A program made the translations under genes and the position numbers. 64,000 bases of DNA from Portulaca oleracea (taxonomy: Eukaryota > Streptophyta > Magnoliopsida > Caryophyllales > Portulacaceae): assembly GCA_029582165.1 (NCBI GenBank), contig CM055888.1, positions 16,353,501 to 16,417,500 on the forward strand. The letters are read 5' to 3'. Every line of letters starts with the position of its first letter. The stretch's first letter is position 1. This document shows positions 1 to 10,504 of the stretch, one piece after another. The notes under the pieces were generated by a model. It was not told where the DNA came from and ran no database searches. It was given only the letters and a program-made list of their open reading frames with translations.

Positions 1-1427
1 AATATATGCTTGTTTAAGTAAAAATCAATCAAACCGAACTGTGAACAATTATAAAAGATTTGAGTTGTGCAATCAGAGAACCTAAGAATAGTTCTAAAAG
101 TTAGATTACTCATTTCACAGCATCTTTAAAGTGTCCTAGTACAAAAACATGGATATAAGGAACCTTCACTGTTCTCACTTTGTATAGCTATTGGCGTAAA
201 AAACTGGTACTACTACTTACATCATGAATAACTGAGTCAATTTATATCCCATTCTAACGTGAATCATTGCTTTTTTTAACTAACAAAAGTAAAGTTTAGT
301 TTTGAGATTTGGTCATTTTGTAATTTGCTCTCACCAATTACAACCCCCAAATACCACCATATTCTCACCTAACCTTCTTCAATTATGGAATCTGAGCTCT
401 AATGAATCTTTTTCAGCATTTGGGCATATAATTTTGCAGCTAATTTCTTCAGGGTATCCAACAAATTTACCTAAATACGCGAAATTCCTACTTGGATATG
501 ATCAGATAAGGCTAATTACAAGTGGGGATCAATTGTTTGGTTCCCAAGGTGCTACTGCTACTGCCACCGAACCCTCGACTTTTGATGGGCTAACGGTGGA
601 ACGGATGCTTGCCAATAAATGGACGATACTTGATGAGTCTTAAAATGATTGGAAGAGCCATGCTTTAGCTATTGCACAGTTTATCCATCTCATTAAAAAG
701 TTCTTTAAGGTATGCTCATTCCCCTAATTTTATACTTTTAACACATTTTATCTTCATTTTTGTAGCCCAGAAGCCAACATATTGATTCTTATGCATGAAG
801 AAGCGACAATATATTAATCTTTTGAGTGGAAGCATTTGTTGGAAGACATAAAGAAGGAAATAAAGCAATTGGTGGATGCCAATTCATTATTACCTTATGT
901 GGAATTCTAGGTATGTTCAACTTACTACAACAGAAGCGTATTTTAAAAGATTAATTTAGCTATTATGCATAGTACTTGACTACTAAGTAGTGACTACTAT
1001 CATAGTACTACCTTCTGGCATGTGACTATGAAAATGATTAAAAGATGGTGTTAGATAATGGGATCTAGCATCGATGTGAATGTAATATTTGTATTATTTC
1101 TATAAATCAGACATTATTCATGACATTGTGTTTAAAATTTGGTTGAAATTTTTGTGTAAACTTTACATTTGTTAAATTGGTGAATATTTTGATATGATTT
1201 AAAATATATAGCTTAGATGGCTCAAATATAAGAAACATATGTGATGTATTATGTTATATATGTGATTCCTATAATAAGTTATATATATTTGTTTTATGTA
1301 AGATTCTTGTGGTTGATCTTCCGTATATTTGGATTTTTGAATTACTAGCACAAGGGGAGGTTCCTGTTAGTTTCATTAATGTATATGTTTGTTATAGTTA
1401 TCAATTTGAATTTTCGCAAATTTGCAG

Positions 1428-1568
1428 GAGATACTTGAAGATCTTCGCAATTTATTTGAAGAAGATTTGGATGTTGATGCTTATACGAATAACAGTGCCG
1501 GCAACAATGAATATTACGAATACATCGTTGATGAAAATGTAGACGGTGGACGTTGTTTAGGCGCTTAA
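1428..1568 (+). CDS. Putative terminal exon of an unidentified transposon gene
   Basis: A TTTGCAG splice-acceptor-like site at 1421-1427 is followed by 46 open codons and a TAA at 1566-1568. The product is acidic (EILEDLRNLFEEDLDVD, then YYEYIVDEN), unlike the surrounding AT-rich noise. It lies 300 bp before the CACTA subterminal repeats, where the last exon of a transposon gene would be expected. A possible preceding exon fragment around 1310-1358 (VVDLPYIWIFELLAQGE) ends near a GT. I do not recognise the family. It may be a chance open frame. Confidence 0.3.
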   Translation, partial: EILEDLRNLFEEDLDVDAYTNNSAGNNEYYEYIVDENVDGGRCLGA

Positions 1569-1865
1569 TTTTGTTTAGAATATTACTCTTTAATCTTCGC
1601 AATATATAAGGTTACTCTTGAATATTAGCAGATACGATTTTCGTACTTTTAACTTAATTATGTGACATTTAGATTTAAAAATTATGTATTTTACAATTAA
1701 GAACATCCAATGAATAGAATTTGAGGTTTTCCTGATATTGTAACTAAAATTAAATATTTATTTACAATAGTACAATATATTGTAATGACATATTTATAAA
1801 CAACATATGACTATCGCCACTATTCCAATAGATATATATGTTTTGAAATTGCGCCAATTATATTA

Positions 1866-2238
1866 CCAACAGATGTATGTGTTGGACAATGTCTCTCAAA
1901 TAAAGTCGAAAGTGTATTACCAACAGATAAAATGTGTTAGGAATATTTTAGCGCTCCAAAATACATTCACCAACATTTACATTTGTTGGTAAATGTGATG
2001 TATCTCCGACAGATATTAATTGTTGGTATAAAATTCCTAATAGCAACGGAACAAAACTGATGGCATTAGTTAACAATATCAACAGAACACAATATCTGTT
2101 GGTGATACTTTTACAATCAGGTTTATTTCCAACAGTCTAGTGACAGATAATTATCTGTTGGTAGAAACTTATACCAACAGATATTGAACTTTTACCAACA
2201 TATAAGCCCTGTTGGCAAAATCCATTTTTTTTGTAGTG
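1866..2238. repeat. CACTA subterminal repeat block
   Basis: About a dozen copies of CCAACAGATA / TATCTGTTGG-type words occur in both orientations between 1866 and 2220 (for example near 1866, 1918, 2092, 2147 and 2173), followed directly by the terminal TTTTTTTGTAGTG. In this superfamily such arrays are the transposase-binding subterminal regions. Confidence 0.7.
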
Positions 2239-3339
2239 CATGACCATCGTAAAGGAAACATCCACCAAATGATCAATAAAGGAATGACTAGAAACACCAC
2301 CAAAAGATTGGATAAAGTAATTTAGATTTTCGGAGTAAACTTAGCGAAACACTAACCAATGCAATAGCATGTTCATAATCATCAAGAGTGCCTGGAAAAG
2401 TGTGCGAAACACGCTATTTATACTAAATAGGAATTTAGGTTAAAAACAGAACAAAAAATACGAAACAGCGTGTCCGTCACAGAGGGGTGACTCGAGCGAG
2501 TCGCTGGGTGTCGCGGGCGCCACAGCCCACTGTCCACTATGGTCTATCGCTGGCCAAGAGGGGTCGCGGGCACAACCTGGGATGTCGTGTGCACGACGTC
2601 CAAATGTCACGGGCGTGACTCGGGCGTGGCCGAGATCTGCTCCGCTACCTGGCTAGGCCAAAGCAAAGGTCGCGGGCACGACCTGTATGGTGACGGGCGC
2701 GACGGTTCTGGCCAGAAATTTGTCTCGGCCGCGACGGAGCCTGATTCCGTCGTGACTGGCATCTTATCGCGGGCGTTGTTCCTGCCTTGGCTTCAATTGC
2801 TACGAGGTGTTCCCGAATCTTGATACTCTTCATTCCCGGGACAGTCCAGCCCGGTCCCACGGCCTTCAAGCTGGAAGCAAGTCCCGAGCCTCTCCAAGCC
2901 CCAACGTCGGATGACTTACCTCACCCATTTCAACCCGATGCTCATCAACCCACCATTTGAGAAGGTGTAACGGTTCTTGAACGTGCCTGGATGAGGGGGT
3001 TTTGTGTGAAAATGTTGGGTCGGGATTTCTTCCTTCTTGCCATCATTCACGGGCCCGGTTCTGGTAGCTCGGACCAGAACCCGGCACGGTTTATTAGTTT
3101 AGAATGGTGTGTCTCAAATAGCTTGGAATGTCTCCTATTTATAGGAGACTTCCACCCTCTTGGGAAACCCTTTAGTCAAAGGATAATCAAGAGATTTAAA
3201 GGAGAATCATATCCTTAATATGACCTTGACCAAGTCAAGTCATATAGCTGTTGGAATATCTTAATAATCGTGCTTAGTTACAATATCAAACACTAATTAC
3301 ACAAAATCATATAGCCGTTAGCATTTAAAACAGTTCTTG

Positions 3340-3364
3340 GATCCAACACGGTCCGTGTTGGATC
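3340..3364. repeat. 25-bp perfect palindrome
   Basis: GATCCAACACGG and its exact reverse complement CCGTGTTGGATC are separated by a single T. The core CAACACGG-N-CCGTGTTG recurs in both LTRs of element C (44304-44320 and the copy near 49274), which ties this region to that LTR family. Confidence 0.85.
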
Positions 3365-3556
3365 AACAACCATTTTCTTAATCCTTGACCACTAGAATAC
3401 AAAGGTAAGTTTATGTCAGGACTTAGCAAAAGGACTCAAGATTAATTCTATCAAAGAAATAACATTCTAGTGGGCTCTTGACATTTGTTATACTGGGATT
3501 TTGGGGAGTGAGAAGTAACTAGTTTTAGCGGGGTTTCAAAATGTAAAATAAAAGGA

Positions 3557-3560
3557 AAAC
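3557..3560 (-). terminator. Pol III T-run downstream of tRNA-Ser
   Basis: On the minus strand TTTT follows the tRNA 3' end after 6 nt, with another TTTT close behind, the normal RNA polymerase III stop signal. Confidence 0.6.
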
Positions 3561-3566
3561 AAATAA

Positions 3567-3648
3567 CGTTGCCTGAGAGATTGGAACTCTCGCAGGGAAA
3601 CCCCATGTACTTAGCAGGCACACGCCTTAACCACTCGGTCAAAGCAAC
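3567..3648 (-). tRNA. tRNA-Ser (anticodon GCU)
   Basis: On the minus strand an 82-nt class II tRNA runs from 3648 to 3567. It has a 7-bp acceptor stem (GTTGCTT with AGGCAAC), a D-arm TGACCGAGTGGTTAAGG, an anticodon loop CTGCTAA with GCU at 3613-3615, a long variable arm, a T-arm GAGAG-TTCCAAT-CTCTC and discriminator G. The serine assignment follows from the anticodon, the long variable arm and similarity to plant nuclear tRNA-Ser(GCU). Two differences from the usual plant sequence stand out. The third acceptor pair appears as T-A where C-G is usual, a paired change. T-loop position 57 is C instead of a purine, which falls in the internal B box. The fold is intact, but the B-box change may weaken transcription. 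Confidence 0.9.
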
Positions 3649-3922
3649 ATTATTGATTATGTGTCCCTATTGGAAATTATTCCATTGTCAAACTGAAACA
3701 AACATGTCCAAATTTATGAATTTTATATTAGCGAACACAACCTTGCCCATGAAAAGATCAAAACCAACTAGAGTTAGTTAATTGCAACTGTTCAAATGGT
3801 TAATTTAGACTCTATTGATAGATTGCATGATTTGCATTTATAATAGACACGCAACAAATGAATCTGACAAGTATAAAAGAACCAAGCAAGCATGCTAACA
3901 GCTAGGCAAAATTTTCTAGTGC
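3649..3922. other. AT-rich spacer, nothing recognised
   Basis: This is spacer between the tRNA gene and the fold-back element. I see no coding or repeat signal in it. Confidence 0.4.
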
Positions 3923-4260
3923 TTTATATTTTCCTTACAATCTAAAATTTTGTATGTTGATTAAATTTAATTTTAGTAGTTAAAAGTTAACATGGTGGTT
4001 AGTAGGATGTAAAAGTTAACGATGGGAATACTTTACAATTTTTCCATCCTACTAACCACCAATCTAATATGACTCCTAACTATAAAACTCAACATTATAA
4101 CAACAATGATAAAAATAACAAGGATCAAGATCAGTAATATTCAAAAATAATAAAAAAAACAAATTCGACATGAAATAAAACTTATTCAAAAACTAGGTAT
4201 TTATCAAGAAAATTAAATTTAATCAACATACGAAATTTCAGATTGTAAGGAAAATATAAA
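3923..4260. mobile_element. Fold-back (MITE-like) element
   Basis: Arms 3923-3974 and 4209-4260 are inverted repeats matching at 50 of 52 positions. A second perfect 16-bp inverted repeat (GGTGGTTAGTAGGATG, 3994-4009 and 4045-4060) lies inside. The 338-bp unit has no coding capacity and would fold into a long hairpin. No convincing TSD is visible, so the superfamily is left open. Confidence 0.65.
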
Positions 4261-4594
4261 TTGCTAACGAAAGAATAAACTCATATTTAGGGTTAGGGTT
4301 TAGAACTTCATACCTAAAGAGAGAGAAGGTGAGATGCTGGAGGTGCTAGGCAACAATCGTAGTGGTAGTGGGCGACAGGAGTTGGTGACGATAGGTGGCA
4401 AGGGCAGTGGTCAAAATAGAAAAAAGAAAGATAAAATTTGAGAAGGGCTAGAAGGGATTATTGCATGAGACCAGGCTGCTGGCACGAGTTTTCCAGTTAC
4501 AGGTTACAATGACTAGCAGTTGGCGATCTCTGGTAGTTGTGGGCGACAGCGGGTGGTTGTAGGCGGTATATATCTTGGGCGTCGAATTAGAGAG
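4261..4594. other. Spacer with GGT/GGC-rich low complexity
   Basis: Purine-rich, repetitive sequence (GTGGTAGTGGGCGACAG-like words) that continues after the TRIM element at 5291-5470. No gene is recognised. Confidence 0.35.
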
Positions 4595-4705
4595 TGTTGG
4601 GGAGATCCAAGGCGTGAGCCCACTTCAACCAATGCCCATGGTACACAAGTTAATTGAGATTCCATCTTAAAACCAATTGGTGTTAAGAGGAGTAGCCCAC
4701 TTAAC

Positions 4706-4747
4706 ATATATACCATGTCCTTTCTCTTTACTTTTCCGATGTGGGAC
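4706..4747 (-). promoter_or_regulatory. snRNA-type USE plus TATA arrangement in TRIM LTR
   Basis: On the minus strand GTCCCACATCG (4737-4747) equals the plant snRNA upstream sequence element consensus. It is followed 24 bp later by TATATATG. In plant snRNA genes that spacing is the RNA polymerase III type. The other LTR keeps the TATA but has a changed element (GTCCCATATTG). Function in the LTR is inference. Confidence 0.45.
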
Positions 4748-5106
4748 ATTTTTACTCATGGGTGAATCCCAACAATCTCCCCCTTCATGCATGAGTCTCT
4801 CCCCCTTGATTGGAAGCATATTTTTCCAAGGTTTCCAGTCACCATCAGGAGTCGATTATAGCCGCACCTTACTCTACAGAGTCGCGCTCTACTCCACCTG
4901 AGTCTCATGCCACCACTCTGCCTCAATATTCCCAGCCACACCTAACGCCACAGAGTCGCACCCTACTCCACAGAGCCGCACCCTACCCACTTGAGTGTCA
5001 TGCCACCACTCTGCGCATTCAGGAGACCCAACTGTGCACGCGCCATGGTCCTTGCTCCTGTCCATGGTGATCTTCTCGCACCACGGGCCCAGCCGAACAA
5101 ACCATT

Positions 5107-5119
5107 GGCTCTGATACCA
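5107..5119 (-). promoter_or_regulatory. Primer-binding site (tRNA-iMet) of the TRIM
   Basis: TGGTATCAGAGCC on the minus strand, two bases inside the 5' LTR, is complementary to the 3' end of plant initiator tRNA-Met. Confidence 0.8.
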
Positions 5120-5295
5120 TTTGTAGGGGAGATCCAAGGCGGGAGCTCACTTCAATGAAGGCCTATGGTACACAAGTCAAGTGATGTTCCATCTTAAAAC
5201 TAATTGGTGTTAAGAGGAGTAGCCCACTTGACTTATATACCATGTCCTTTCTCTTTACTTTTCCAATATGGGACATTTTTACTCCCAACAGAGAG

Positions 5296-5919
5296 AACCA
5301 AGAGCAAGAGTTGGTTTGAGGGTAGGAATGGATGGGGTTGATGGTTGTAATGTTGGTGGCGGTTTCCAGTAATAGAAGGTGGCTCCGACGGGTTTTCCAG
5401 CAAGGGTGGCAGTAGCAGCAAAGGTTTTGCGAGTAAGGGAGTGGCGTTGAAGAGCTGGAAAAGGAAGTGAGAGTGTAGAGGATTATTCGAGTTTAGTTTA
5501 AGTTAGTAATTAGGTTTAGCGAAGAATAAGAATGATCAAGTAAATCAAATAAAACTAAGAAGATCATTGAAGCTGATTTTTAGGAAGATTTAAGCTGCAA
5601 AATTTTAACTCAAAATATTCACTTGGAAAAAAGTACTATTAATTTTTGAGAATTAACAATTTCTAATTAAACAATAAAATAGCCAAAAGAAAATAAAATA
5701 CATAGAATTAAATAATTAAACCGGACAATAACTCCTTCTAACTTAATATCCAAGAATACTCTTTTATCCTACAAGCTCAAGCATTCTACAAAAACACACA
5801 AAAATTAAATACCTACACGCAATTAATTCGAAAAAATCAAAATAATGACTAGAAAAGTAAATAAATGACTAAGTGAATTTTTTCGGGGTTTTACATGTAG
5901 TCACACCAATCTCAGGCTT
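5296..5919. other. AT-rich spacer, no gene
   Basis: Low-complexity sequence to about 5480, then AT-rich sequence with no readable coding or repeat structure. Confidence 0.35.
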
Positions 5920-6644
5920 TTAAATACCTACTGTGTGTCCAACGAACGCAAAGGTTATCCTTTTATTTGCAACGTCACATATAATCCTTCCATTAATGGC
6001 ATTGTTCCATTTATGCAAGTGCTTGATACCGAAGCCACCATAGGATTTTGGCTGGCACACAACATCCCAGGAGACATATGTAGGAGATTTGTAACTAAAA
6101 GTACCTCCCCATATATAGGAGGTTCTGATACTAAGAAGTAATGAGTTCGGCCACTTGTGTGGGGAGGATAAAACACGAGCCCAGAACCCATAGATACCCA
6201 TGAGGATCGAGTTTATCAAAGTGATTCTTCCCACATAAGAGATGTTTCTCGTCGACCAAGTCTTGATCCTTGCTAGGATTTTATCAGCAAGGGCAATTAT
6301 AGTTCGACTTTCGCAATTGTTTAGCTGAGATTGGCAATCCAAGATACCTGAGAAGAAGGTCCTCTTTAGCAAAGCCCGTTGTCTGCAAAAGCCTCCTTTC
6401 TAGAGCTCATCATTGGCTCCTCCAATTATCATATGATATTTTGTAAGGTTGGTCGTGAGGCATGTGACCTAGAGAAGTGATTGAATGCCATCATTAGGAT
6501 TCAGAAGTCCTTTGTTTTGCCCACATAAAGCATCATCAGGTCATTTCTGAAAATTAAATGAGTTAGCTTGAGTTGCTTGCACACCAAATGATAATTGAAT
6601 TTGGGGACTACATGGGTTATGAAATTCTTCAAGGATTTGAACAA
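5920..6644 (-). pseudogene. LINE reverse transcriptase, C-terminal part (interrupted)
   Basis: Minus-strand translation gives the carboxy half of a plant L1-type reverse transcriptase: KILARIKTWSTRNISYVGRI, then INSILMGIYGFWARV, then SYIWGGT and WDVVCQPKSYGGFGIKHL, which is the conserved tail after the palm domain. Further upstream (near 6530-6600) LKLTHLIFRNDL stands where LTHLCFADDL is expected, so the catalytic FADD is lost. Frameshifts and stops are present. The remaining upstream part of the same domain lies at 16484-16678, 10 kb away, because LTR element A inserted in between. Confidence 0.85.
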
Positions 6645-7374
6645 ATACTTGTTCGGTCTCGCCGAATTGATACCGTTAATAAAGGGGTTTTTTTTTTGTT
6701 TTAGACCCTTAATTATGAGTAAATTACGGCGATTTCGTGTTTTTGTAGGTTAATCAAAGGAAACAGGGAAAAAGGAATCAAAGTGCTGAAAAACCCAACA
6801 CCCAGACAGCTGTAGCACCCGCTACACTGGGCGTGTGATTATTCCATATTTTGCATGATTTAGACCCCTTTCACTCTATGACTTTTTGCTTGTTTTTAAT
6901 AATTAAATTAGGTTTATTATTATGTTTTTATCTATTTTGGTTATTTATTAGATTTTATGTCTTTTTATTTTTTTAGTTATTATTATTACTAAAATGAAAC
7001 AAAAATATAAAAGTTGTAAATAAAGTAAAAACCTTAATCCTAAATCTATTCTAAAACCCAGCCAAATTCCCCTACCAAATTCGCTTATTCCCCCTTTGTT
7101 ACTCGGCCCAATCACTTTCCCACAAGCCCAGCTGGGCCGCCCCATTTTTCCCCTTTTCTCTTCTTTCCCGTGGCCCAAGACAAAAATCCAGCACACATCC
7201 CCTTTTCCCTCTTCTTTCTCTTCGGGCAAGCAATCCCCCAAGCCCACCTCTCACTCTCTCTCCTTCACTATCCAATTACCCAAGCCCACGCCTCTCCTCT
7301 ACCCCCATTTCCCCCTTTGTTCTCCTCGGCACAACCAAATCCCAGCCCATCAACCCACTCTTTCCCACTACTAA

Positions 7375-7970
7375 TAGGGATGACAATGGGGCGGATCGGG
7401 GACGGGGGAGTATATCTCGTCCCCATCCCCGCTCCCAAAACTCGTCCCCATCCCCGTCCCCATCCCCGCTTCGAGGAATGATTCTTGCCCCAGCCCCATT
7501 CCCGTAGATTGCCCATCCCCAACGGGGATTTTTTGAAGCTATCCAAAATCTAACTAAATTTTAATCGAACACGGTTTTTAACCTGTTCAAAATACAACGT
7601 ATTTAACTTGCTGAAGCAATGATACATCAAAATTAAATAATAATACATCAAGCAATAATACAACGTACTTAAAATTCGAAAATTACTACTTTATTCTTGC
7701 TATTAATATATATATTGAATTAGAATAAATGTTATTTGGTAATTTTAAAATTTTCGGGAACGGGGATGCAGGGATGGGGACGAGGAATTTTCCCTGGCGG
7801 GGAAAATGGGGACGGGGATGGGGAAAATTTTGTCCCCATCCCCGCCCCGTCCCCGAGCAGATTTTGAAAAATCGTCCCCGTCCCCATCCCCAATGGGGGT
7901 GGGGATTTTTCCCCAGAGCGAGGCGGGGGCCCAGCGGGTTCGGGGATTCGTCGGCCCATTGCCATCCCTA
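7375..7970. mobile_element. Non-autonomous hAT element 1
   Basis: Terminal inverted repeats TAGGGATGACAATGGGGCGG and TAGGGATGGCAATGGGCCGA bound 596 bp with 8-bp TSDs ACTACTAA / ACTACCAA (7 of 8). Length, TIR and TSD fit the hAT superfamily. Both subterminal regions are runs of GTCCCC / GGGGAC words. There is no transposase; the ORFs are frames through these repeats. Confidence 0.88.
7799..7823 (+). other. G-quadruplex-capable motif in hAT element 1
   Basis: Four GGGG runs separated by loops of 5, 2 and 2 bases. C-rich counterparts occur at 7420-7480 and 7830-7850 in the same element. Confidence 0.7.
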
Positions 7971-8752
7971 ACTACCAAATCCCTACCCATTTCCATTTCC
8001 CTTCCCTTTTTCCTTCAACCGAATTCCCAGCCAATCCCACTCCCACATTCTTTCCATTTCCCCTTTCCTTTCTTTTCCTTCTTCGTCCCTTTCCAGTTTT
8101 CCCCGTTCCTTTCTTGTTTCACTTTCTCTTTCTTATTCTTCCTCTCTTTTTGTCTCTTACTCTATCTCTCTCTTTTGTCTCAGGTAATTTCACAGAAAAA
8201 GTACAACAAGCATCAGTAGCAGGGACATACACCACCACCTTCACCTCCATACCCATCAAATGCATCCAAACCATCCAGATGGAAGAGAAATCAAAGGCTC
8301 AGATTCGAAGGGGAGCTGAGGTCGAGTATATAAGGAAATGGAGGGATGACTTTGAGAGTTTCATGGTCGGTTTTGGGGATGACAACCTAGGCCTTCCATC
8401 TCCATTTCTTGGGTTTGTTCATAGTTTAGATTTAATTTTAATATTAGGGTTTTATTTACTCTTTTAATTACTGTCTTGGTTGTGATTTCTGTAATTATTT
8501 TGTGGTTGTTTTCATGCTTATTTCGTGTATTAGACTCGAATTAGATTTATATGTAGGTCATGTTTTAGATTTTATTTTGATGAGGTTTTGATTCTGAGTT
8601 TTAGGTTTATATATGATATTGTGTTGTTGATTTTACCCTGTTTTTGTTCCCCTGTTTTTCCCCTTCGTTTTTCCTCTGTTTCCCTTTCTCTGTTTTGTTT
8701 CATTTTCTTTTCTTTCCTTTGCTCTTCGGTATTAGGCAATAGCAGTAGTAGT

Positions 8753-9623
8753 TAGACCTGGCAATTCTCAACCCGACTCGGAAACCCGACCCAAACCGAC
8801 CCGCAAAAAGTGGGTTTTGAACACGAAATTCCGACCCGGGACCCGAAAATGACCCGACCCAAAGAACCCGGTAAAAAGCGGGTCAGGTCGGGTCAGGTTT
8901 GTGTCGACCCGTTGGGTCAGACACTTTAATTTTAAGTGTTTTGTCTACTTTGGCCTTGTGCAAAAAAAATGGGCCCATTCCATGAAAATTAAGGCCCAAA
9001 AGTAAAATATTGGGTGGTTTTGGAAACTATGCGTAAAGAGAGATATACAAATGAAATAATCAAATAACAAATGACCAAAACAAAACCTTAACACTGTCAC
9101 TCACTCACTCTTTCAGTGAACCCTCAAACTCCTGAAGTCCTGCCTCTCTCCTCTCTTTCAGTAAAATAGTGTATTATTGTCAAAGGTCAAAGTTCAGTGC
9201 ATTATTGTCAATACACCAAAAGTTTAGTATATTAGCATCCCAAAACCCTATATATTTCATAAGTATTGTTATTTGTGATTGTTGACGTAAACCGCATAAT
9301 ACTTGTAGACTTGAAGATTGTTAAATTTTGTCCATTAGGTGTATATTAATATGTCAATACAACTATGACATATCATGGTGGTTGAACTTGGAATAGAATG
9401 ATACATTACATAGGCGTCTTTGACTAATTATAATCAATTTTATTAGTTGTAAGTGACTGAGAAAAAGGGCGGTCATGACCCGTAAACCCGACCCAAACCG
9501 CCCGAAACTGGAATACACGCGACCCGTATTTACCCGAACCCGAAATACACCCGACCCGTATTTACCCGAACCCGATATACGACCGACCCGTAACCCGCCC
9601 GCCCGCCCGTATTGACAGGTCTA
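8753..9623. mobile_element. Non-autonomous hAT element 2
   Basis: TIRs TAGACCTGGCAAT and TAGACCTGTCAAT (12 of 13) bound 871 bp with perfect 8-bp TSDs GTAGTAGT (8745-8752 and 9624-9631). The subterminal regions are built of CCCGACCC words. There is no coding capacity. A related terminus occurs at 59748. Confidence 0.9.
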
Positions 9624-10504
9624 GTAGTAGTAGATTATTTTCTTTTATTTTTCCCTTGTTATTAGGTTAGTTTAGTTTAGTGATTAATTAAGATTTTGAG
9701 TTAGTTTAGTTAGTATTGAATTCTAGGTCATTAGAATTTTTGGGTCTGTTTAAGTTAGTTGAGTCATTGGGCCAGTTTAGTATATTGATGTTTTGGGCCA
9801 GTTTTAAGTCTAGGTTTGATTTGGGCTAGATTAGTTTAGGTTAAGAAATTAGTTAATATTGAGTCTTAGGTTTTGATTAGTTTGTTTAATAAAATGATTA
9901 GTGAGTAGTTTCTAGGTTAGGGGATGATTAGGCTCTTAATAGGGATTTGATTTGAGGTTTGATTGGAAGGGAATGTTTAGCTTAGTTTAGTATTTCTACC
10001 CTTACTCTCTATCTTTTGTTGAAGTTTTAGTTGATTGAAAGATTGTTAGGCTTCTTTAAAGCATTAGTGTGAGGTTTTAGTGGGATAATTAGGTTTACCT
10101 CTCATGAAATTGAGGATTGATTTAATTAGGGTTTGTTACACTTTATAATCTTAAGTTTAAGTCTTCATGAGAATGAGGCGTAAGATTTGGGAAGTTAATC
10201 TAATGTTATTCTTGGAAGAGGGTGCTTAGAGTGATTAAATTTTAGTAACGACTCATTCCTAGCTTAATTATAACCTTTCGATTTTCCTTCGATTAGATTT
10301 CCTTTAGGTGGCTAAAATCAACCCCTGAGCCTTTTTCTTCTTTTATTTGTGATTTTTATTGTGTCCTTTTATTAGCTCTAAAACTCTAAAAACATGGAAA
10401 TCTAAACCTAGTAGGTGAGAGTTCGAGTGACTTTTAGGTTCGATACCCCAACTCCTTGTGGATAAGATATTAAACCCGCACTATGTTGCGATTTGAACAG
10501 CGTG

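Larger units (their letters stand above)
1..2238. mobile_element. CACTA (En/Spm-type) DNA transposon, 3' part
   Basis: The element ends at 2238 with TTTTTTTGTAGTG, the reverse complement of the CACTACAAAAAAA terminus typical of plant CACTA transposons. The last 370 bp are packed with direct and inverted ACCAACAGATAT-like words, as in CACTA subterminal regions. No matching CACTA start is visible, so the other end lies left of the window. Coding content before 1570 is decayed or broken up by introns and I cannot identify TNP-type transposase domains. The 3' boundary is well supported; membership of bases 1-1300 is inferred. Confidence 0.7.
2239..3566. other. GC-rich dyad region and AT-rich spacer, no gene recognised
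   Basis: 2470-2900 is unusually GC-rich for the window and consists of diverged short inverted repeats built on GTCGCGGGCACGACC and GTCACGGGCGTGAC words. A TATA-like CTATTTATAGGAG lies near 3137. ORFs here are chance frames in GC-rich DNA. The style matches the U3 parts of the LTRs further right, so this may be an old solo LTR, but no ends or TSD could be fixed. Confidence 0.4.
4595..5290 (-). mobile_element. TRIM (terminal-repeat retrotransposon in miniature)
   Basis: A 696-bp element lies between perfect 5-bp TSDs GAGAG (4590-4594 and 5291-5295). Terminal direct repeats of 180 bp (4595-4774) and 169 bp (5122-5290) begin TGTTGGG and end CCCAACA or close variants. On the minus strand the 5' LTR is followed by the initiator-tRNA-Met primer site TGGTATCAGAGCC (5107-5119), and the 3' LTR is preceded by the polypurine tract GAAGGGGGAGAT (near 4775-4786). 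There is no ORF of significance. It inserted into low-complexity spacer. Confidence 0.88.
6836..10499 (+). mobile_element. Solo LTR inside the left LTR of element A
   Basis: This 3664-bp insert begins TGATTATTCCATATTTTGC and ends GCGATTTGAACA. It is flanked by perfect TSDs GCGTG (6831-6835 and 10500-10504) and is absent from the right LTR, which reads straight through the site. TG...CA ends, a 5-bp TSD and no primer site or internal domain indicate a solo LTR left by LTR-LTR recombination. Removing the two nested hAT elements leaves about 2.2 kb of LTR. A pyrimidine-rich stretch lies at 7980-8180. Confidence 0.85.

Noticed and set aside
302..643. 113-codon open frame near the window start
   Set aside because: No recognisable domain, AT-rich composition, no second line of support; it may be a broken transposon exon but is not listed as a gene.
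2539..2869. Open frames on both strands in the GC-rich block
   Set aside because: GC-rich repeats lack stop codons by composition; no domain is seen and both strands are equally open.
7096..8467. Several Pro/Ser- and Gly-rich frames
   Set aside because: They run through pyrimidine tracts and hAT subterminal GTCCCC repeats; none has coding character.
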